Shown here: positions 45,585 through 55,327 of the stretch, piece after piece | Position numbering within the stretch: position 1 is the first letter of the stretch | How the letters are laid out: each line of letters begins with the position of its first letter | From: Massilia sp. YIM B02769 | GTDB taxonomy: Bacteria; Pseudomonadota; Gammaproteobacteria; Burkholderiales; Burkholderiaceae_D | Assembly: GCF_030411995.1 (NCBI RefSeq) | Contig: NZ_JASNRC010000015.1 | Coordinates: 62,001 to 126,000 of the forward strand | DNA length: 64,000 nucleotides | Direction: 5' to 3' | Translations under genes and position numbers: made by a program | Notes under the pieces: model-generated | What the model was told of the DNA's origin: nothing | What the model saw: only the letters and a program-made list of their open reading frames with translations | The model's database searches: none

Positions 45585-46856
45585 ATGAGCATCATCCAGA
45601 AACTGCCGTACGAATGGGCAGTCGGCCTGCGCTACACGCGCGCCGGCAAGCGCAGCGGACGGAATCGCTTCATCTCCTTCATTTCGATGATCTCGGTGGC
45701 CGGCATCGCGCTCGGCGTGGCCGCCCTGATCGTCGTGCTGTCGGTGATGAACGGCTTCCAGAAGGAAGTCACCGACCGCATGCTGTCGGTGCTGGCCCAC
45801 GTCGAGATCTTCGACGTGCGCGGCGCCATGCCCGACTGGCGCGCGGTGGGGCGCGAAGCAGCGCGCAACCCGCAAGTGGCAGCCTCGGCGCCCTTCGTCG
45901 AGATCCAGGGCATGCTGCTGCGCGATGGCGTGATGAAGCCGGTACTGGTGCGCGGCGTCCTGCCAGGCGAAGAAGCCAGGGTCTCGGACGTGGCGCGCGA
46001 AATGAAGGAAGGCCGCCTGGACTCGCTCACGCCCGGCTCGATGAACATCGTGATCGGTCGCGCGCTGGCAGACGCGCTGCACGTGGGCGTGGGCGAGCGC
46101 GTGACCATGCTGCTCGGGACCTCCGGCACCACGGAGACTGGCGCCCCGGCCGCGCCGCGCACCCAGACCTTCATCGTCTCCGGCATCTTCGAGGCCGGCC
46201 ACTACGAATTCGATTCCATGCTCGGCTTCGCCCACTTGCAGGATGCGGCGCAGAGCGTGGGCCTGGCCGGCCCGGTCGGCCTGCGTCTGCGCCTGCACGA
46301 CCTGCACCAGGCGCCGCGCGTGGCGGCCGAACTGCGCCAGAGCATGAGCGGCGATTACGTGATGCGCGACTGGTCGCAGGTGAACAGCATCTGGTTCGCC
46401 GCCGTCGGCTCGCAAAAGCGCATGATGTTCATCATCCTGACCCTGATCATCGCCGTGGCCGCGTTCAACCTGGTGTCGACGCTGGTCATGACCGTCAAGG
46501 ACAAGCAGGCCGACATCGCTATCCTGCGCACCCTGGGCGCCTCGCCGCGCTCGATCATGAAGATTTTTATTGTCCAGGGCACCCTGGTCGGCGTACTGGG
46601 CAGCGCGCTGGGCGTGGCGCTTGGCGTGGCGGTGGCGCTCAACGTCGACGTCATCGTGCCCGCGATCGAGCGCGTGCTCGGGATCCAGTTCATCTCGAAG
46701 GAGATCTATTTGATCAGCGAGATCCCGTCCGATTTGCTGTGGTCCGACGTCGGCGGCATCGGCGGCGTGGCCGTGCTGCTGGCCTTTGTCGCGACCCTGT
46801 ACCCGAGCTGGGCGGCGGCGCGCGTGAAGCCGGCCGACGCCCTGCGCTATGAATGA
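45585..46856 (+). CDS. lolC: Lipoprotein-releasing ABC transporter permease (LolC/LolE type), copy 1
   Basis: A 423-residue inner-membrane permease with four transmembrane helices: one near the N terminus (ISVAGIALGVAALIVVLSVMNGF), a large periplasmic domain (residues about 50-275), then three helices (MMFIILTLIIAVAAFNLVSTLVM, VQGTLVGVLGSALGVALGVAVAL, GGIGGVAVLLAFVATLY). It extracts outer-membrane lipoproteins for LolA. It is followed 21 bp later by a close paralogue and then by lolD. Whether it acts as LolC or LolE is not certain. Confidence 0.93.
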   Translation: MSIIQKLPYEWAVGLRYTRAGKRSGRNRFISFISMISVAGIALGVAALIVVLSVMNGFQKEVTDRMLSVLAHVEIFDVRGAMPDWRAVGREAARNPQVAASAPFVEIQGMLLRDGVMKPVLVRGVLPGEEARVSDVAREMKEGRLDSLTPGSMNIVIGRALADALHVGVGERVTMLLGTSGTTETGAPAAPRTQTFIVSGIFEAGHYEFDSMLGFAHLQDAAQSVGLAGPVGLRLRLHDLHQAPRVAAELRQSMSGDYVMRDWSQVNSIWFAAVGSQKRMMFIILTLIIAVAAFNLVSTLVMTVKDKQADIAILRTLGASPRSIMKIFIVQGTLVGVLGSALGVALGVAVALNVDVIVPAIERVLGIQFISKEIYLISEIPSDLLWSDVGGIGGVAVLLAFVATLYPSWAAARVKPADALRYE

Positions 46857-46877
46857 TTCCGTTACATTGAACCTACC

Positions 46878-48146
46878 ATGAGCATCATCCACAAACTGCC
46901 GTTCGAATGGCTGGTCGGCCTGCGCTACACGCGCGCAGGCAAGGGCACGGCCCACAGCGGCTTCCTCTCGTTTATCTCGCTGATCTCGGTGGCCGGCATC
47001 GCGCTCGGCGTCGCCGCCCTGATCATCGTGCTGTCGGTGATGAACGGCTTCCAGAAGCAGGTGACCGACCGCATGCTGTCGGTGCTGGCCCACATCGAAG
47101 TCTTCGACACCCGCGGGGACATGCCGCAGTGGCGCGAAGCGGCCCAGCAAGCCTTGAAGAACCCGGCCGTGCGCGCCGCCGCGCCCTTCGTCGAATCGCA
47201 AGGCCTGCTGCAGCAGCGCGACGGCAACATGCGTCCGGCGACGATTCGCGGCGTGCTGCCGGAAGCGGAACGGAATATCTCGGATGTGGCCAGTACCATG
47301 GTCCAGGGCAGCTTCGATTCGCTCAAACCCGGCACCTTCAACATCGTGCTCGGCTACGCGCTGGCTGCGTCGCTGAACCTGCAGGTCGGCGACAAGGTCA
47401 CCATGCTGCTGGCGCAAGCCCAGACCACGCCGGCCGGGATGCTGCCGCGCATGCGCAGCTTCACCGTATCCGGCCTGTTCCAGTCGGGGCACGCCGAGTT
47501 CGACGCCGGCATGGCGTTCGTGAGCCTGGGCGACGCCGAGAAGATGGAGCGCCTGTCGGCCCCGGCCGGCCTGCGCCTGCGCATCGCCGACATGCACCAG
47601 GCGCCGCAGGTGGCGGCCGAACTCGAAAAATCGATGCCGGGCGAGCTGGAAATGCGCGACTGGTCGAAGCTGAACGCCGTGTGGTTCGGCGCCGTACAGA
47701 CCGAAAAGAAGATGATGTTCATCATCCTCACCCTGATCATCACGGTGGCCGCCTTCAACCTGGTCTCGACCCTGGTAATGACGGTGACCGACAAGCAGGC
47801 CGACATCGCCATCCTGCGCACCCTGGGTGCGTCCCCTGGTTCGATCATGAAGATCTTCATGATCCAGGGCGCGCTGGTCGGCATCCTGGGCGCCGTGGTC
47901 GGCGTGGTCGGCGGCACGATCGTGGCGCTGAACATCGATGTCATCGTTCCATTCATTGAACATTTGTTGGGAGTGCAGTTCTTGTCGAAGGATATCTATC
48001 AAAACAGCACCGTGCCGTCGGACCTGCGCTGGCCGGACGTCTTCAAAATTGGCGGTGTTGCCGTGCTGCTGGCCTTTGCAGCGACGGTCTACCCGAGCCG
48101 CTCGGCCTCGCGCGTGAAACCGGCGGAGGCGCTGCGCTATGAATAA
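46878..48146 (+). CDS. lolE: Lipoprotein-releasing ABC transporter permease (LolC/LolE type), copy 2
   Basis: A 422-residue paralogue of the preceding gene with the same topology. The first 80 residues are nearly identical (MSIIHKLPFEWLVGLRYTRAGK against MSIIQKLPYEWAVGLRYTRAGK); the periplasmic domains differ more. With copy 1 it would form the LolC-LolE heterodimer. Its stop overlaps the lolD start by 8 bp. Confidence 0.93.
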   Translation: MSIIHKLPFEWLVGLRYTRAGKGTAHSGFLSFISLISVAGIALGVAALIIVLSVMNGFQKQVTDRMLSVLAHIEVFDTRGDMPQWREAAQQALKNPAVRAAAPFVESQGLLQQRDGNMRPATIRGVLPEAERNISDVASTMVQGSFDSLKPGTFNIVLGYALAASLNLQVGDKVTMLLAQAQTTPAGMLPRMRSFTVSGLFQSGHAEFDAGMAFVSLGDAEKMERLSAPAGLRLRIADMHQAPQVAAELEKSMPGELEMRDWSKLNAVWFGAVQTEKKMMFIILTLIITVAAFNLVSTLVMTVTDKQADIAILRTLGASPGSIMKIFMIQGALVGILGAVVGVVGGTIVALNIDVIVPFIEHLLGVQFLSKDIYQNSTVPSDLRWPDVFKIGGVAVLLAFAATVYPSRSASRVKPAEALRYE

Positions 48147-48837
48147 CGCGAACAACACGCCGGTGCTGGCCTGCCGCGGCCTCGGCAAGACCTTCAAGCA
48201 GGGCGACTACCAGGTGCAGGTGCTCGACAAGATCGACTTCGCCATCGCCCGCGGCGAGCGCGTGGCGATTGTCGGCGCCTCGGGTTCGGGCAAGTCGACC
48301 CTGCTGCATCTGCTGGGCGGCCTGGACACGCCGACTACCGGTTCCGTGACGCTGCTGGGCGAGGACTTCGCCACGCTGTCCGAAACCCGGCGCGGCGAAC
48401 TGCGCAATTCGTCGCTCGGCTTCGTCTACCAGTTCCACCACCTGCTGCCCGAGTTCTCGGCCCTGGATAACGTGGTGATGCCGCTGATGATCCGCCGCGA
48501 AAAGCGCGCGAGCGCCGAGCAGAAGGCGCAGGCCATCCTGGAACGCGTGGGCCTCGGCAAGCGTGTGGTGCACCGTCCCGGCGAACTGTCGGGCGGCGAG
48601 CGCCAGCGCGTGGCCCTGGCGCGCGCACTCGTCACGGAACCGGCCTGCGTGCTCGCCGACGAGCCGACCGGTAACCTCGACCACACCACGGCGATGGCGA
48701 TCTTCGATTTGATGCTGGAACTGTCGCGCACCCTCGGCACCTCGTTCGTGATCGTGACCCACGACATGGAACTGGCGCGCCGTTGCGACCGCGCTCTGCG
48801 CATGACCGAGCACGGGCTGCAGCCGCTGGAGGATTGA
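48139..48837 (+). CDS. lolD: Lipoprotein-releasing system ATP-binding protein LolD
   Basis: A 232-residue ABC ATPase. Walker A GASGSGKST, Q-loop VYQFHHLLPEFSALDNV, signature LSGGERQRVALARAL, Walker B CVLADEPTGNLD and switch His in VTHD. The combination FHHLLPEF and LLGEDFATLSETRRGELRN is typical of LolD. It starts inside the end of the upstream permease gene. Confidence 0.96.
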   Translation: MNNANNTPVLACRGLGKTFKQGDYQVQVLDKIDFAIARGERVAIVGASGSGKSTLLHLLGGLDTPTTGSVTLLGEDFATLSETRRGELRNSSLGFVYQFHHLLPEFSALDNVVMPLMIRREKRASAEQKAQAILERVGLGKRVVHRPGELSGGERQRVALARALVTEPACVLADEPTGNLDHTTAMAIFDLMLELSRTLGTSFVIVTHDMELARRCDRALRMTEHGLQPLED

Positions 48838-48841
48838 CGCG

Positions 48842-49645
48842 ATGTGGATCGACACCCACTGCCACCTGGACGCCCACGAATTCGGCGACGAGTCGCTGGA
48901 AGTCGCACGGCGGGCCGGCGAGGGCGGCGTGTCGATGATCGTCATTCCGGCGGTCGAGCGCGGCAACTTCGACGTGGTGGCGCAGCTCGCGGCAAAGTCA
49001 CCGAACGCCAGCTATGCGCTCGGCATCCACCCGATCTACGTACCGCAGGCAACCGACGAGGACCTGGTTGCCCTGCGCGCCGCGGTCGAGCGGGCGTTGG
49101 ACGACCCGCGCTTCGTGGCCATCGGCGAGATCGGGCTCGACTTCTTCATTCCCATGCTGTGCGAGCCGGCCATGCGCGCGAAGCAGGAACGCTTCTTCCG
49201 TGAGCAGCTGCGCATCGCCCGCGATTTCGGTTTGCCCGTGCTGACCCACGTGCGCCGTTCGCAGGACCAGGTGCTGAAGCACCTGCGCCAGGTAACGCCG
49301 CCGGGCGGCATCGCGCACGCCTTCAACGGCTCCTTCCAGCAGGCCGAGGCCTATATCAAGCTGGGCTTTCACCTCGGCTTCGGCGGCGCCATGACCTTTA
49401 CGCGGGCGCTGCAGATCCGGCGCCTGGCAGCCGAACTGCCGTTGGCTGCGCTGGTGCTGGAAACCGATGCGCCGGACATTTCGCCGAGCTGGATTCATCC
49501 GGGGCGCAACAGCCCGGAGCAGCTGCCGGCAATCGGCGCGGCGCTGGCCGAACTGCGCAGGATGAATGAAGCCGCGCTGCGGCAGGCGGCGTGGAATAAT
49601 TCGCTGGCGGCGATACCACGCCTGGAGGCGCTGCTGGTTTCATGA
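48842..49645 (+). CDS. TatD-family metal-dependent DNase
   Basis: A 267-residue TIM-barrel hydrolase of the TatD family. Metal ligands are visible: DTHCHLD (His-x-His), IGEIGLDF (Glu), LTHVRRS (His), AHAFNGS (His) and LETDAPD (Asp). These enzymes are 3'-5' exonucleases or DNA-repair/quality-control nucleases. It starts 4 bp after lolD, so it belongs to the lol transcript. Confidence 0.93.
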   Translation: MWIDTHCHLDAHEFGDESLEVARRAGEGGVSMIVIPAVERGNFDVVAQLAAKSPNASYALGIHPIYVPQATDEDLVALRAAVERALDDPRFVAIGEIGLDFFIPMLCEPAMRAKQERFFREQLRIARDFGLPVLTHVRRSQDQVLKHLRQVTPPGGIAHAFNGSFQQAEAYIKLGFHLGFGGAMTFTRALQIRRLAAELPLAALVLETDAPDISPSWIHPGRNSPEQLPAIGAALAELRRMNEAALRQAAWNNSLAAIPRLEALLVS

Positions 49646-49667
49646 ACCGTTGTTGCGGGAGCTAGGG

Positions 49668-50624
49668 ATGATGTTCAAGCGGATGCTGTCGATCACGGTA
49701 CTGTTCTTCCTGCCCGCGCTGGTGCTGGCCGCGAGCGATGTCGACATCGTGTTGGACACGCCGACCGGCAAGCTGGCCGGCAGCCTGCTGCTCCCCACGG
49801 CAAAAGGCCCGGTGCCGGTCGCCCTGATCATCGCCGGTTCCGGCCCCACCGATCGCGACGGCAATTCGAACATGCTCCCCGGCCGCAACGACAGCCTGCG
49901 CATGCTGGCGCAGACGCTGGCGTCGAACGGCATCGCCTCGGTCCGCTACGACAAGCGCGGCATCGGCGCCAGCGCGGCGGCCATGGGGAGCGAAGCGGCG
50001 CTGCGCTTCGAAACCTATATCGACGATGCGGCGGCCTGGATCGCGCGCCTGAAATCCGATCCGCGCTTCGGCAAGGTGGCCGTGATCGGGCATAGCGAAG
50101 GCTCGCTGATCGGCATGGTCGCAGCGAAGAAAGAAGGTGCGGATGCCTTTGTGTCGATCGCCGGGCCCGGCGCGCCGCTGCAGTCCGTACTGCGCCGCCA
50201 GCTGGCCGGCAAGCTGCCGCCCGCGCTGAACGAGGAAAGCGAACGCGTGCTCGGCAAACTCGAACGCGGCGAGCTGGCCGGCGAGGTGTCGCCGATGCTG
50301 GCGGCGTTGTATCGCCCGAGCGTGCAGCCCTACCTGGTCTCGCAGTTCCGCTACCTGCCGGCCGAGCGGATCGCCGCGCTGACAATCCCGGTGCTGATCG
50401 TGCAGGGCACGACCGATATCCAGGTGGCCGTGGAAGATGCGCAGGCGCTAAAGGCCGCCTATCCACGGGCGCGCCTGGAAATTGTCGAGGGCATGAACCA
50501 CGTGCTCAAGCTGGTGCCGGCCGGCCCGACCCAGCTGGCATCGTATGGCGATCCGGCACTGCCGCTGGCGCCGGCATTGAGCGCCGCGCTGACATCCTTC
50601 CTGCATGAGGAACTGGCGCGTTAG
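49668..50624 (+). CDS. Secreted alpha/beta-hydrolase
   Basis: A 318-residue alpha/beta-hydrolase with a signal peptide (MLSITVLFFLPALVLAAS). Nucleophile elbow VIGHSEGSLIG, oxyanion IIAGSGPTDRDGN, acid in GTTDIQV, and His in MNHVLK. The form (DIVLDTPTGKLAGSLLLP... GPVPVALIIAGSGPTDRDGN) is that of bacterial periplasmic esterases of the YuaR/Abhydrolase group. Substrate unknown. ATG 49668 has GGGAG six bases upstream; ATG 49671 is adjacent. Confidence 0.88.
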   Translation: MMFKRMLSITVLFFLPALVLAASDVDIVLDTPTGKLAGSLLLPTAKGPVPVALIIAGSGPTDRDGNSNMLPGRNDSLRMLAQTLASNGIASVRYDKRGIGASAAAMGSEAALRFETYIDDAAAWIARLKSDPRFGKVAVIGHSEGSLIGMVAAKKEGADAFVSIAGPGAPLQSVLRRQLAGKLPPALNEESERVLGKLERGELAGEVSPMLAALYRPSVQPYLVSQFRYLPAERIAALTIPVLIVQGTTDIQVAVEDAQALKAAYPRARLEIVEGMNHVLKLVPAGPTQLASYGDPALPLAPALSAALTSFLHEELAR

Positions 50625-50644
50625 TCAGTTAGATCGCCCTCGCC

Positions 50645-50662
50645 AGTGTGAATATTCACACT
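50645..50662. promoter_or_regulatory. 18-bp perfect palindrome upstream of vgrG
   Basis: AGTGTGAATATTCACACT, a perfect palindrome with no T-tract after it, lies 124 bp before the vgrG start and 21 bp after the hydrolase stop. It has the look of a dimeric-regulator operator; no regulator gene is adjacent. Confidence 0.5.
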
Positions 50663-50785
50663 GCGTCCTGCGACAACGCCACCTTCGTTTAGTTCAGCTG
50701 CTACACCCCCGGATACGCGTGATCGAAAGCAATCAGGTATTGTCGGGTTCGTGCGACCATTTCGTTTTCAACCAGGGAGACGGAA

Positions 50786-53566
50786 TTGGACAGCGCGAGC
50801 GAGTTCCTCCGCGTGCTACAGCACGAGAAGTCACTGAGCACCGCGCACCGCGCCCTGCGCCTGCGCCTTGCCCATGCCGAGGAGCTTGCCGACGACATCC
50901 TGCTGCCCCAGCGCTTCACGGGCAGCGAAGCCATCTGCGGCGGCCTCGAATACCGCGTCTCCTGCGTCGCCAGTGATCCGACGCTGCCGCTCAAGGAACT
51001 GATTGCGCTGCCGGCCGAGCTCCAGGTCGTCACCGACCGCGGCCAGCTGCGCAGCATCTGCGGCATCGTCACCGAGGCCAGGTCCGGCGACAGCGACGGC
51101 GCCCTGGCCACCTACCAGCTGGTGCTGCGCGACGCGCTGTCGGTGATGGAAAAGCGCGTCAACAGCCGCATCTTCCGCTTCCAGAATGAGCTCGAGATCG
51201 TGCAGGTGCTGTTCGACGAATGGCGCCACGCGAACGCGGTGCTGGCCGGCGCCTTCGAGTACGAACTCGACCCGCTGCTCGACATGCGTTTGTACCCGCC
51301 GCGCGAACAGACCATGCAGTACAACGAATCCGACGCCGCCTTCGTGCGCCGCCTGCTGCGCCGGCGCGGCATTTCCTGGACCGTGCGTCCGGGCCGCAGC
51401 CGCAGCACCTCGGTCGACCCGCTGCACGACCGCATCCCCGCGCACACGCTGGTGCTGTTCGCCGACGCGAACCACCTGCCCGAAAACGCGGCCGGCACAG
51501 TACGCTACCACCGCGACGACGCCAGCGAAGAACGCGACACCATCACCTCCTGGGGCGCGGCGCGCACCCTGCAGCCGGGCAGCGCCACCCGCCACAGCTG
51601 GGACTACAAGAATCCAGGCGGGCAGCAGTTCATGTCGACCACGGCGCGCGCCAGCCTCGACCAGGGTGGGCACGGCAACGGCCTGGCCGCCAGCCTCGAC
51701 GACTACCTGATCGACACGCCGCACGCCGGCAACGACGTCGAGGACCACTGGCGCCTCGGCCAGCTGCGCATGCAGCGCCACGAATTCGAGGCCAAGTGTT
51801 TTCATGGCGAAGGCAGCGTGCGCGACTTCTGCGCCGGCCAGTACTTCACCTTGCAGGACCATCCCGAGATCGACACCCATCCGGCCGGCGAGCGCCAGTT
51901 CGTCATCACCGAACTGCGGGTCAGCGCGCGCAACAATTTGCCGGGCGACCTGTCGGCGCGGGTCGACCGGCTGCTGGCGCAGAACGGCTGGTGCGCCTTG
52001 CCCGTCGGCGCGGACGACCCGGCGGTGCAGGTGCGCTTTACCGCCGTGCGGCGCGGTGTGCCGATCGTGCCGGCCTACGATCCGCGCGTCGACCTGCCGC
52101 ATCCGCAGCTGCAAAGCGCGCTCGTGGTGGGGCCGCAGAACGAGGAAGTCCATTGCGACCGCCTGGGCCGCGTGAAGATCCGCTTTCCCGGCATGCGCAC
52201 GGCGGACCACGAGCATGCGCACGGCGCCGGGGCATCCGGCAGCGCCGCCGATTCCGCCTGGGTGCGGGTGGCATCGAACTGGGCCGGGAATGGGCCGGGC
52301 AGCCAGCAGCAGTTCGGGGCGCTGACCCTGCCAAGGGTCGGCACCGAGGTGCTGGTGGCCTTCCTCGGCGGCGACCCGGACCGGCCGGTGATCCTGTCGC
52401 AGGTGTTCAACCAGAACGGCGAGCCGCCGGCGCTGAGCGCGAATGGGGGCTTGCCGGGGAATCGTTATCTGTCCGGTCTGAAGAGCCGGGAGATCGGCGG
52501 GCAGCGGGGGAACCAGTTGCGGTTCGACGATACGCGCGGGGAGATCAGCGCGCAGCTGGCGAGCGAGCATGGGGCCTCGCAGCTGAACCTGGGGTGGCTG
52601 ACGCATCCGAAGGAGAACGGGATGGCACAGCCGCGCGGGGAGGGGGCGGAGTTGCGCAGCGATCGTTCGGTTGCGATTCGAGGACGTGAAGGCATCCTGC
52701 TCACTGCCGAAGCGGCGCCCAAGGCAGAAGGCGCGCAGCTTTCCCGGCCCGGCCTGAACGGTCTCGCCGGCCTGATGGAGAGCATCGTCGACGAAGTCGC
52801 CAAGCTGGCGGCCCAGCATGCCGGCGACGATCCCGACGCCGGACGTCTTGCGGCACTCGCCGACAGGCTGCGACGCTGGGACGAGGGGTCGAACGTTGCG
52901 CAGGGGGCCGGTGGCGGCGCGCCGATGGTCGCGGTCTCGGCGCCGGCAGGCGTGATCCTCGCCAGCCAGGACCACGTCGCCCTCGTGTCCGAGCATGAGT
53001 TCGACGTCGTCAGCGGTGGCAACGTTGCGGCATCCGCCGGCCAGAATATCTTCTTGCGCGCGGCACGCGGCATCAGCGCCTTTGCCCATGCGTTCGGCAT
53101 CAAGGTCGTCGCAGCGCGTGGGAACGTGAACGTCGAGGCCCATCAAGGCGACGTGGAGGTCAAATCGTCGCGGCGCATCACACTGATTTCGGCCGAGGCG
53201 ATTCATATCGAAGCTCCTGCCATCCGGATTGTTTCACAGGGTACGCAGACAGACTGGGCAAACGGCACGATCGTCCAGCAAAGCACCGGAGAACAGTCGT
53301 TCAAGGCGAGCGGTATTGTCAATGCCGGGCCTGGGGGCGGCACACCGACACAGCTCGACTTCGCGAAGTCCGCAATGCGTACCGACGAACGTCTTGTACT
53401 CCGTAACCTGCAAACGCGGGAACCGATTCCCGACCAGGGATATATCGCTCACCTGAGCGATGGCAGGACGATACAGGGCGTGAGCGACAAGCAAGGGCGC
53501 ACCTCCCTGGTCCCAAGCGACGCGCTGGGACCAATCCGCTTCGAACTGCTGCCCAGCGTCAGCTAG
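50786..53566 (+). CDS. vgrG: Type VI secretion VgrG spike with DUF2345 and TTR-like adaptor end
   Basis: A 926-residue VgrG (gp27/gp5-like tail spike of the T6SS). N-terminal gp27-like part to about residue 420 (LHDRIPAHTLVLFADANHLPE), gp5-type OB fold (about 430-560: EVHCDRLGRVKIRFPG...WVRVASNWAGNGPG...LPRVGTEVLVAFLGGDPDRPVI), the DUF2345 beta-helix extension (about 630-860), and a C-terminal domain with YIAHLSDGRTIQGVSDKQGRTSLV (about 890-926) resembling the transthyretin-like adaptor that loads Tle-type effectors. The start is TTG 50786, with AGGGAG seven bases upstream. It leads a transcript with a lipase effector and two immunity genes. Confidence 0.94.
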   Translation: MDSASEFLRVLQHEKSLSTAHRALRLRLAHAEELADDILLPQRFTGSEAICGGLEYRVSCVASDPTLPLKELIALPAELQVVTDRGQLRSICGIVTEARSGDSDGALATYQLVLRDALSVMEKRVNSRIFRFQNELEIVQVLFDEWRHANAVLAGAFEYELDPLLDMRLYPPREQTMQYNESDAAFVRRLLRRRGISWTVRPGRSRSTSVDPLHDRIPAHTLVLFADANHLPENAAGTVRYHRDDASEERDTITSWGAARTLQPGSATRHSWDYKNPGGQQFMSTTARASLDQGGHGNGLAASLDDYLIDTPHAGNDVEDHWRLGQLRMQRHEFEAKCFHGEGSVRDFCAGQYFTLQDHPEIDTHPAGERQFVITELRVSARNNLPGDLSARVDRLLAQNGWCALPVGADDPAVQVRFTAVRRGVPIVPAYDPRVDLPHPQLQSALVVGPQNEEVHCDRLGRVKIRFPGMRTADHEHAHGAGASGSAADSAWVRVASNWAGNGPGSQQQFGALTLPRVGTEVLVAFLGGDPDRPVILSQVFNQNGEPPALSANGGLPGNRYLSGLKSREIGGQRGNQLRFDDTRGEISAQLASEHGASQLNLGWLTHPKENGMAQPRGEGAELRSDRSVAIRGREGILLTAEAAPKAEGAQLSRPGLNGLAGLMESIVDEVAKLAAQHAGDDPDAGRLAALADRLRRWDEGSNVAQGAGGGAPMVAVSAPAGVILASQDHVALVSEHEFDVVSGGNVAASAGQNIFLRAARGISAFAHAFGIKVVAARGNVNVEAHQGDVEVKSSRRITLISAEAIHIEAPAIRIVSQGTQTDWANGTIVQQSTGEQSFKASGIVNAGPGGGTPTQLDFAKSAMRTDERLVLRNLQTREPIPDQGYIAHLSDGRTIQGVSDKQGRTSLVPSDALGPIRFELLPSVS

Positions 53567-53587
53567 ACAGTCATCAACGGGGTGATC

Positions 53588-55327
53588 ATGGCAGAGAGCA
53601 CCAGACCCTTACCGCCTCTCATTCCTCTGTCCCATGGAGGTTGGGAAGCGCGTTCTGTCCTGTCATCGGCGGAATACACGATCCGCGGCTTGGGCCTGAT
53701 GCCTGCAAATACGGTCATTCCTGTGATTGTTGTTCCCGGCATTATGGGTACGAACTTGCGGGCGAAGCAAAAGCCGCGGCTTAGCCGACTCCCGGATGAG
53801 AGAAACAAGCTTGTCGCACCAGGCAAGATCGTGTGGCGTCCACCAAATGGTAAATCCGAAGGATGGCGCGAGTCGAGCAGGTGGGACCAGCGATCGCCTG
53901 CCGACCGGCAAAGGCTGTTCGACGCTGCGACCCTGGAGGTGGACGATGGCGGAATCATCGTTCTCCCAGACGCGCAGGATGAGTACACGCTGACCGAGGA
54001 CGAGGTGCGCCAGCGTGGCTGGGGCGAGGTGCACGCGGATTCCTACGGGGAGCTGCTGTATGCGTTACAAACCAGGCTGAACCAGACGTTTGGGTATGAC
54101 GACCAAGCGGAAAAGCGGTTTGTTAACCAGCACTGGAAAGAGGTGATGGCTTGCGATCCTCGCCGATGGGGCTTGGCAACGTTTGCGCCGTTAACAGAAG
54201 CTCAACTTGAAAAGCACGCGCGGGTTTATTACCCGGTCTATTGCGTTGGATATAACTGGCTCGAAGACTGCGAGGTTTCGTCAAAACGCTTGGAAAAGCG
54301 TATTTCCGAAATACTGGAATCGTGGATTAAAGCGAAACGTCGCTGCGAGAAGGTCATTCTCGTCACCCATTCGATGGGTGGGCTGGTTGCAAGAGCATGT
54401 GCGAGGCGCATTCCCAATGTTATCGCGGGGGTCATTCATGGGGTCATGCCAACGTTCGGAGCACCGGTGGCGTATCGGCGTATCGCATGTGGGACGGAGT
54501 CATCCAGTCCAAGTAACGGATTAAAGGAAGAAGTCACCGCTTTCCGGATGGGCAAAATACTGGGGCAAACGACAGAGCGGACCAGCGCGGTTTTGACGAC
54601 GTCCCCTGGTGCGCTCGAGCTTCTCCCTAACCATCTCTATCCAGCGCCTTGGCTTCACGTCCGCGTAACGAAAGTCTCCAACCCAGCTGTTCGAACGAAT
54701 TATGAAATAAAAGGAAGCCTTTCGCCGACAGTCGAAAAGACAACTGATCTTCTGCACTTGCCGAGCGAGATCGCTCCGAATCCTTATGATCTATACCGAG
54801 ATATGCGCCGCTGGTATCGATTGGCTAACCCGGCAATCGCCGATCCCGCAAGAATGTACCGGCAGCTGCCTGGTGGTGTGGAACACGTGATCCGGGCCGC
54901 TATCGATACCGCAGAAACCTTTCACCGAACCCTAGGGAACTATTATCACCCTAATACCTACGCCTTTTATGGCAGCGATCGGGCCAAACTCTCGTATGGA
55001 CAGGTTCGCTGGGTAGCGCGCCAATGGGAAGCTGGTACCACTGCTCTCACGACCTCAAATGTCGTAACTGCCCAGTATTTAGGTCACACCTCCAGCGGCG
55101 AACGTCGCGTACTCGTGGCTGGCAAGGCGGAATTGAGTTTTGAACCCGAAGCACAGGATGGACCAGGCGACGGGACCGTTCCGCGGCAATCTGGCATAGG
55201 TCCGACTGGTCATGTGAAACAGGTTTTCGAAGTCCGGGGCGTCGATCATCAAGAGTCATTCAAAAATAGCGACGTGCTGTTGCTGACGCTTCGCTTGATT
55301 GTAAAGATTGCCCAGGAGTCGTCGTGA
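53588..55327 (+). CDS. T6SS phospholipase-type effector (Tle4/PGAP1-like alpha/beta-hydrolase)
   Basis: A 579-residue alpha/beta-hydrolase with no signal peptide, as expected for a T6SS cargo. VVPGIMGTNLR (oxyanion region) and LVTHSMGGLVARA (nucleophile Ser in HSMGG) are the features of PGAP1-like lipases, as in Tle4/TplE. A late catalytic Asp may lie in the GPGDGTVP segment and His in GVDHQ. It is flanked by VgrG and by Tli4-type immunity genes, which strongly supports an antibacterial phospholipase acting in the target periplasm. Base composition drops visibly compared with vgrG, suggesting acquisition by transfer. Its stop overlaps the next gene (GTGA). Confidence 0.87.
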   Translation: MAESTRPLPPLIPLSHGGWEARSVLSSAEYTIRGLGLMPANTVIPVIVVPGIMGTNLRAKQKPRLSRLPDERNKLVAPGKIVWRPPNGKSEGWRESSRWDQRSPADRQRLFDAATLEVDDGGIIVLPDAQDEYTLTEDEVRQRGWGEVHADSYGELLYALQTRLNQTFGYDDQAEKRFVNQHWKEVMACDPRRWGLATFAPLTEAQLEKHARVYYPVYCVGYNWLEDCEVSSKRLEKRISEILESWIKAKRRCEKVILVTHSMGGLVARACARRIPNVIAGVIHGVMPTFGAPVAYRRIACGTESSSPSNGLKEEVTAFRMGKILGQTTERTSAVLTTSPGALELLPNHLYPAPWLHVRVTKVSNPAVRTNYEIKGSLSPTVEKTTDLLHLPSEIAPNPYDLYRDMRRWYRLANPAIADPARMYRQLPGGVEHVIRAAIDTAETFHRTLGNYYHPNTYAFYGSDRAKLSYGQVRWVARQWEAGTTALTTSNVVTAQYLGHTSSGERRVLVAGKAELSFEPEAQDGPGDGTVPRQSGIGPTGHVKQVFEVRGVDHQESFKNSDVLLLTLRLIVKIAQESS

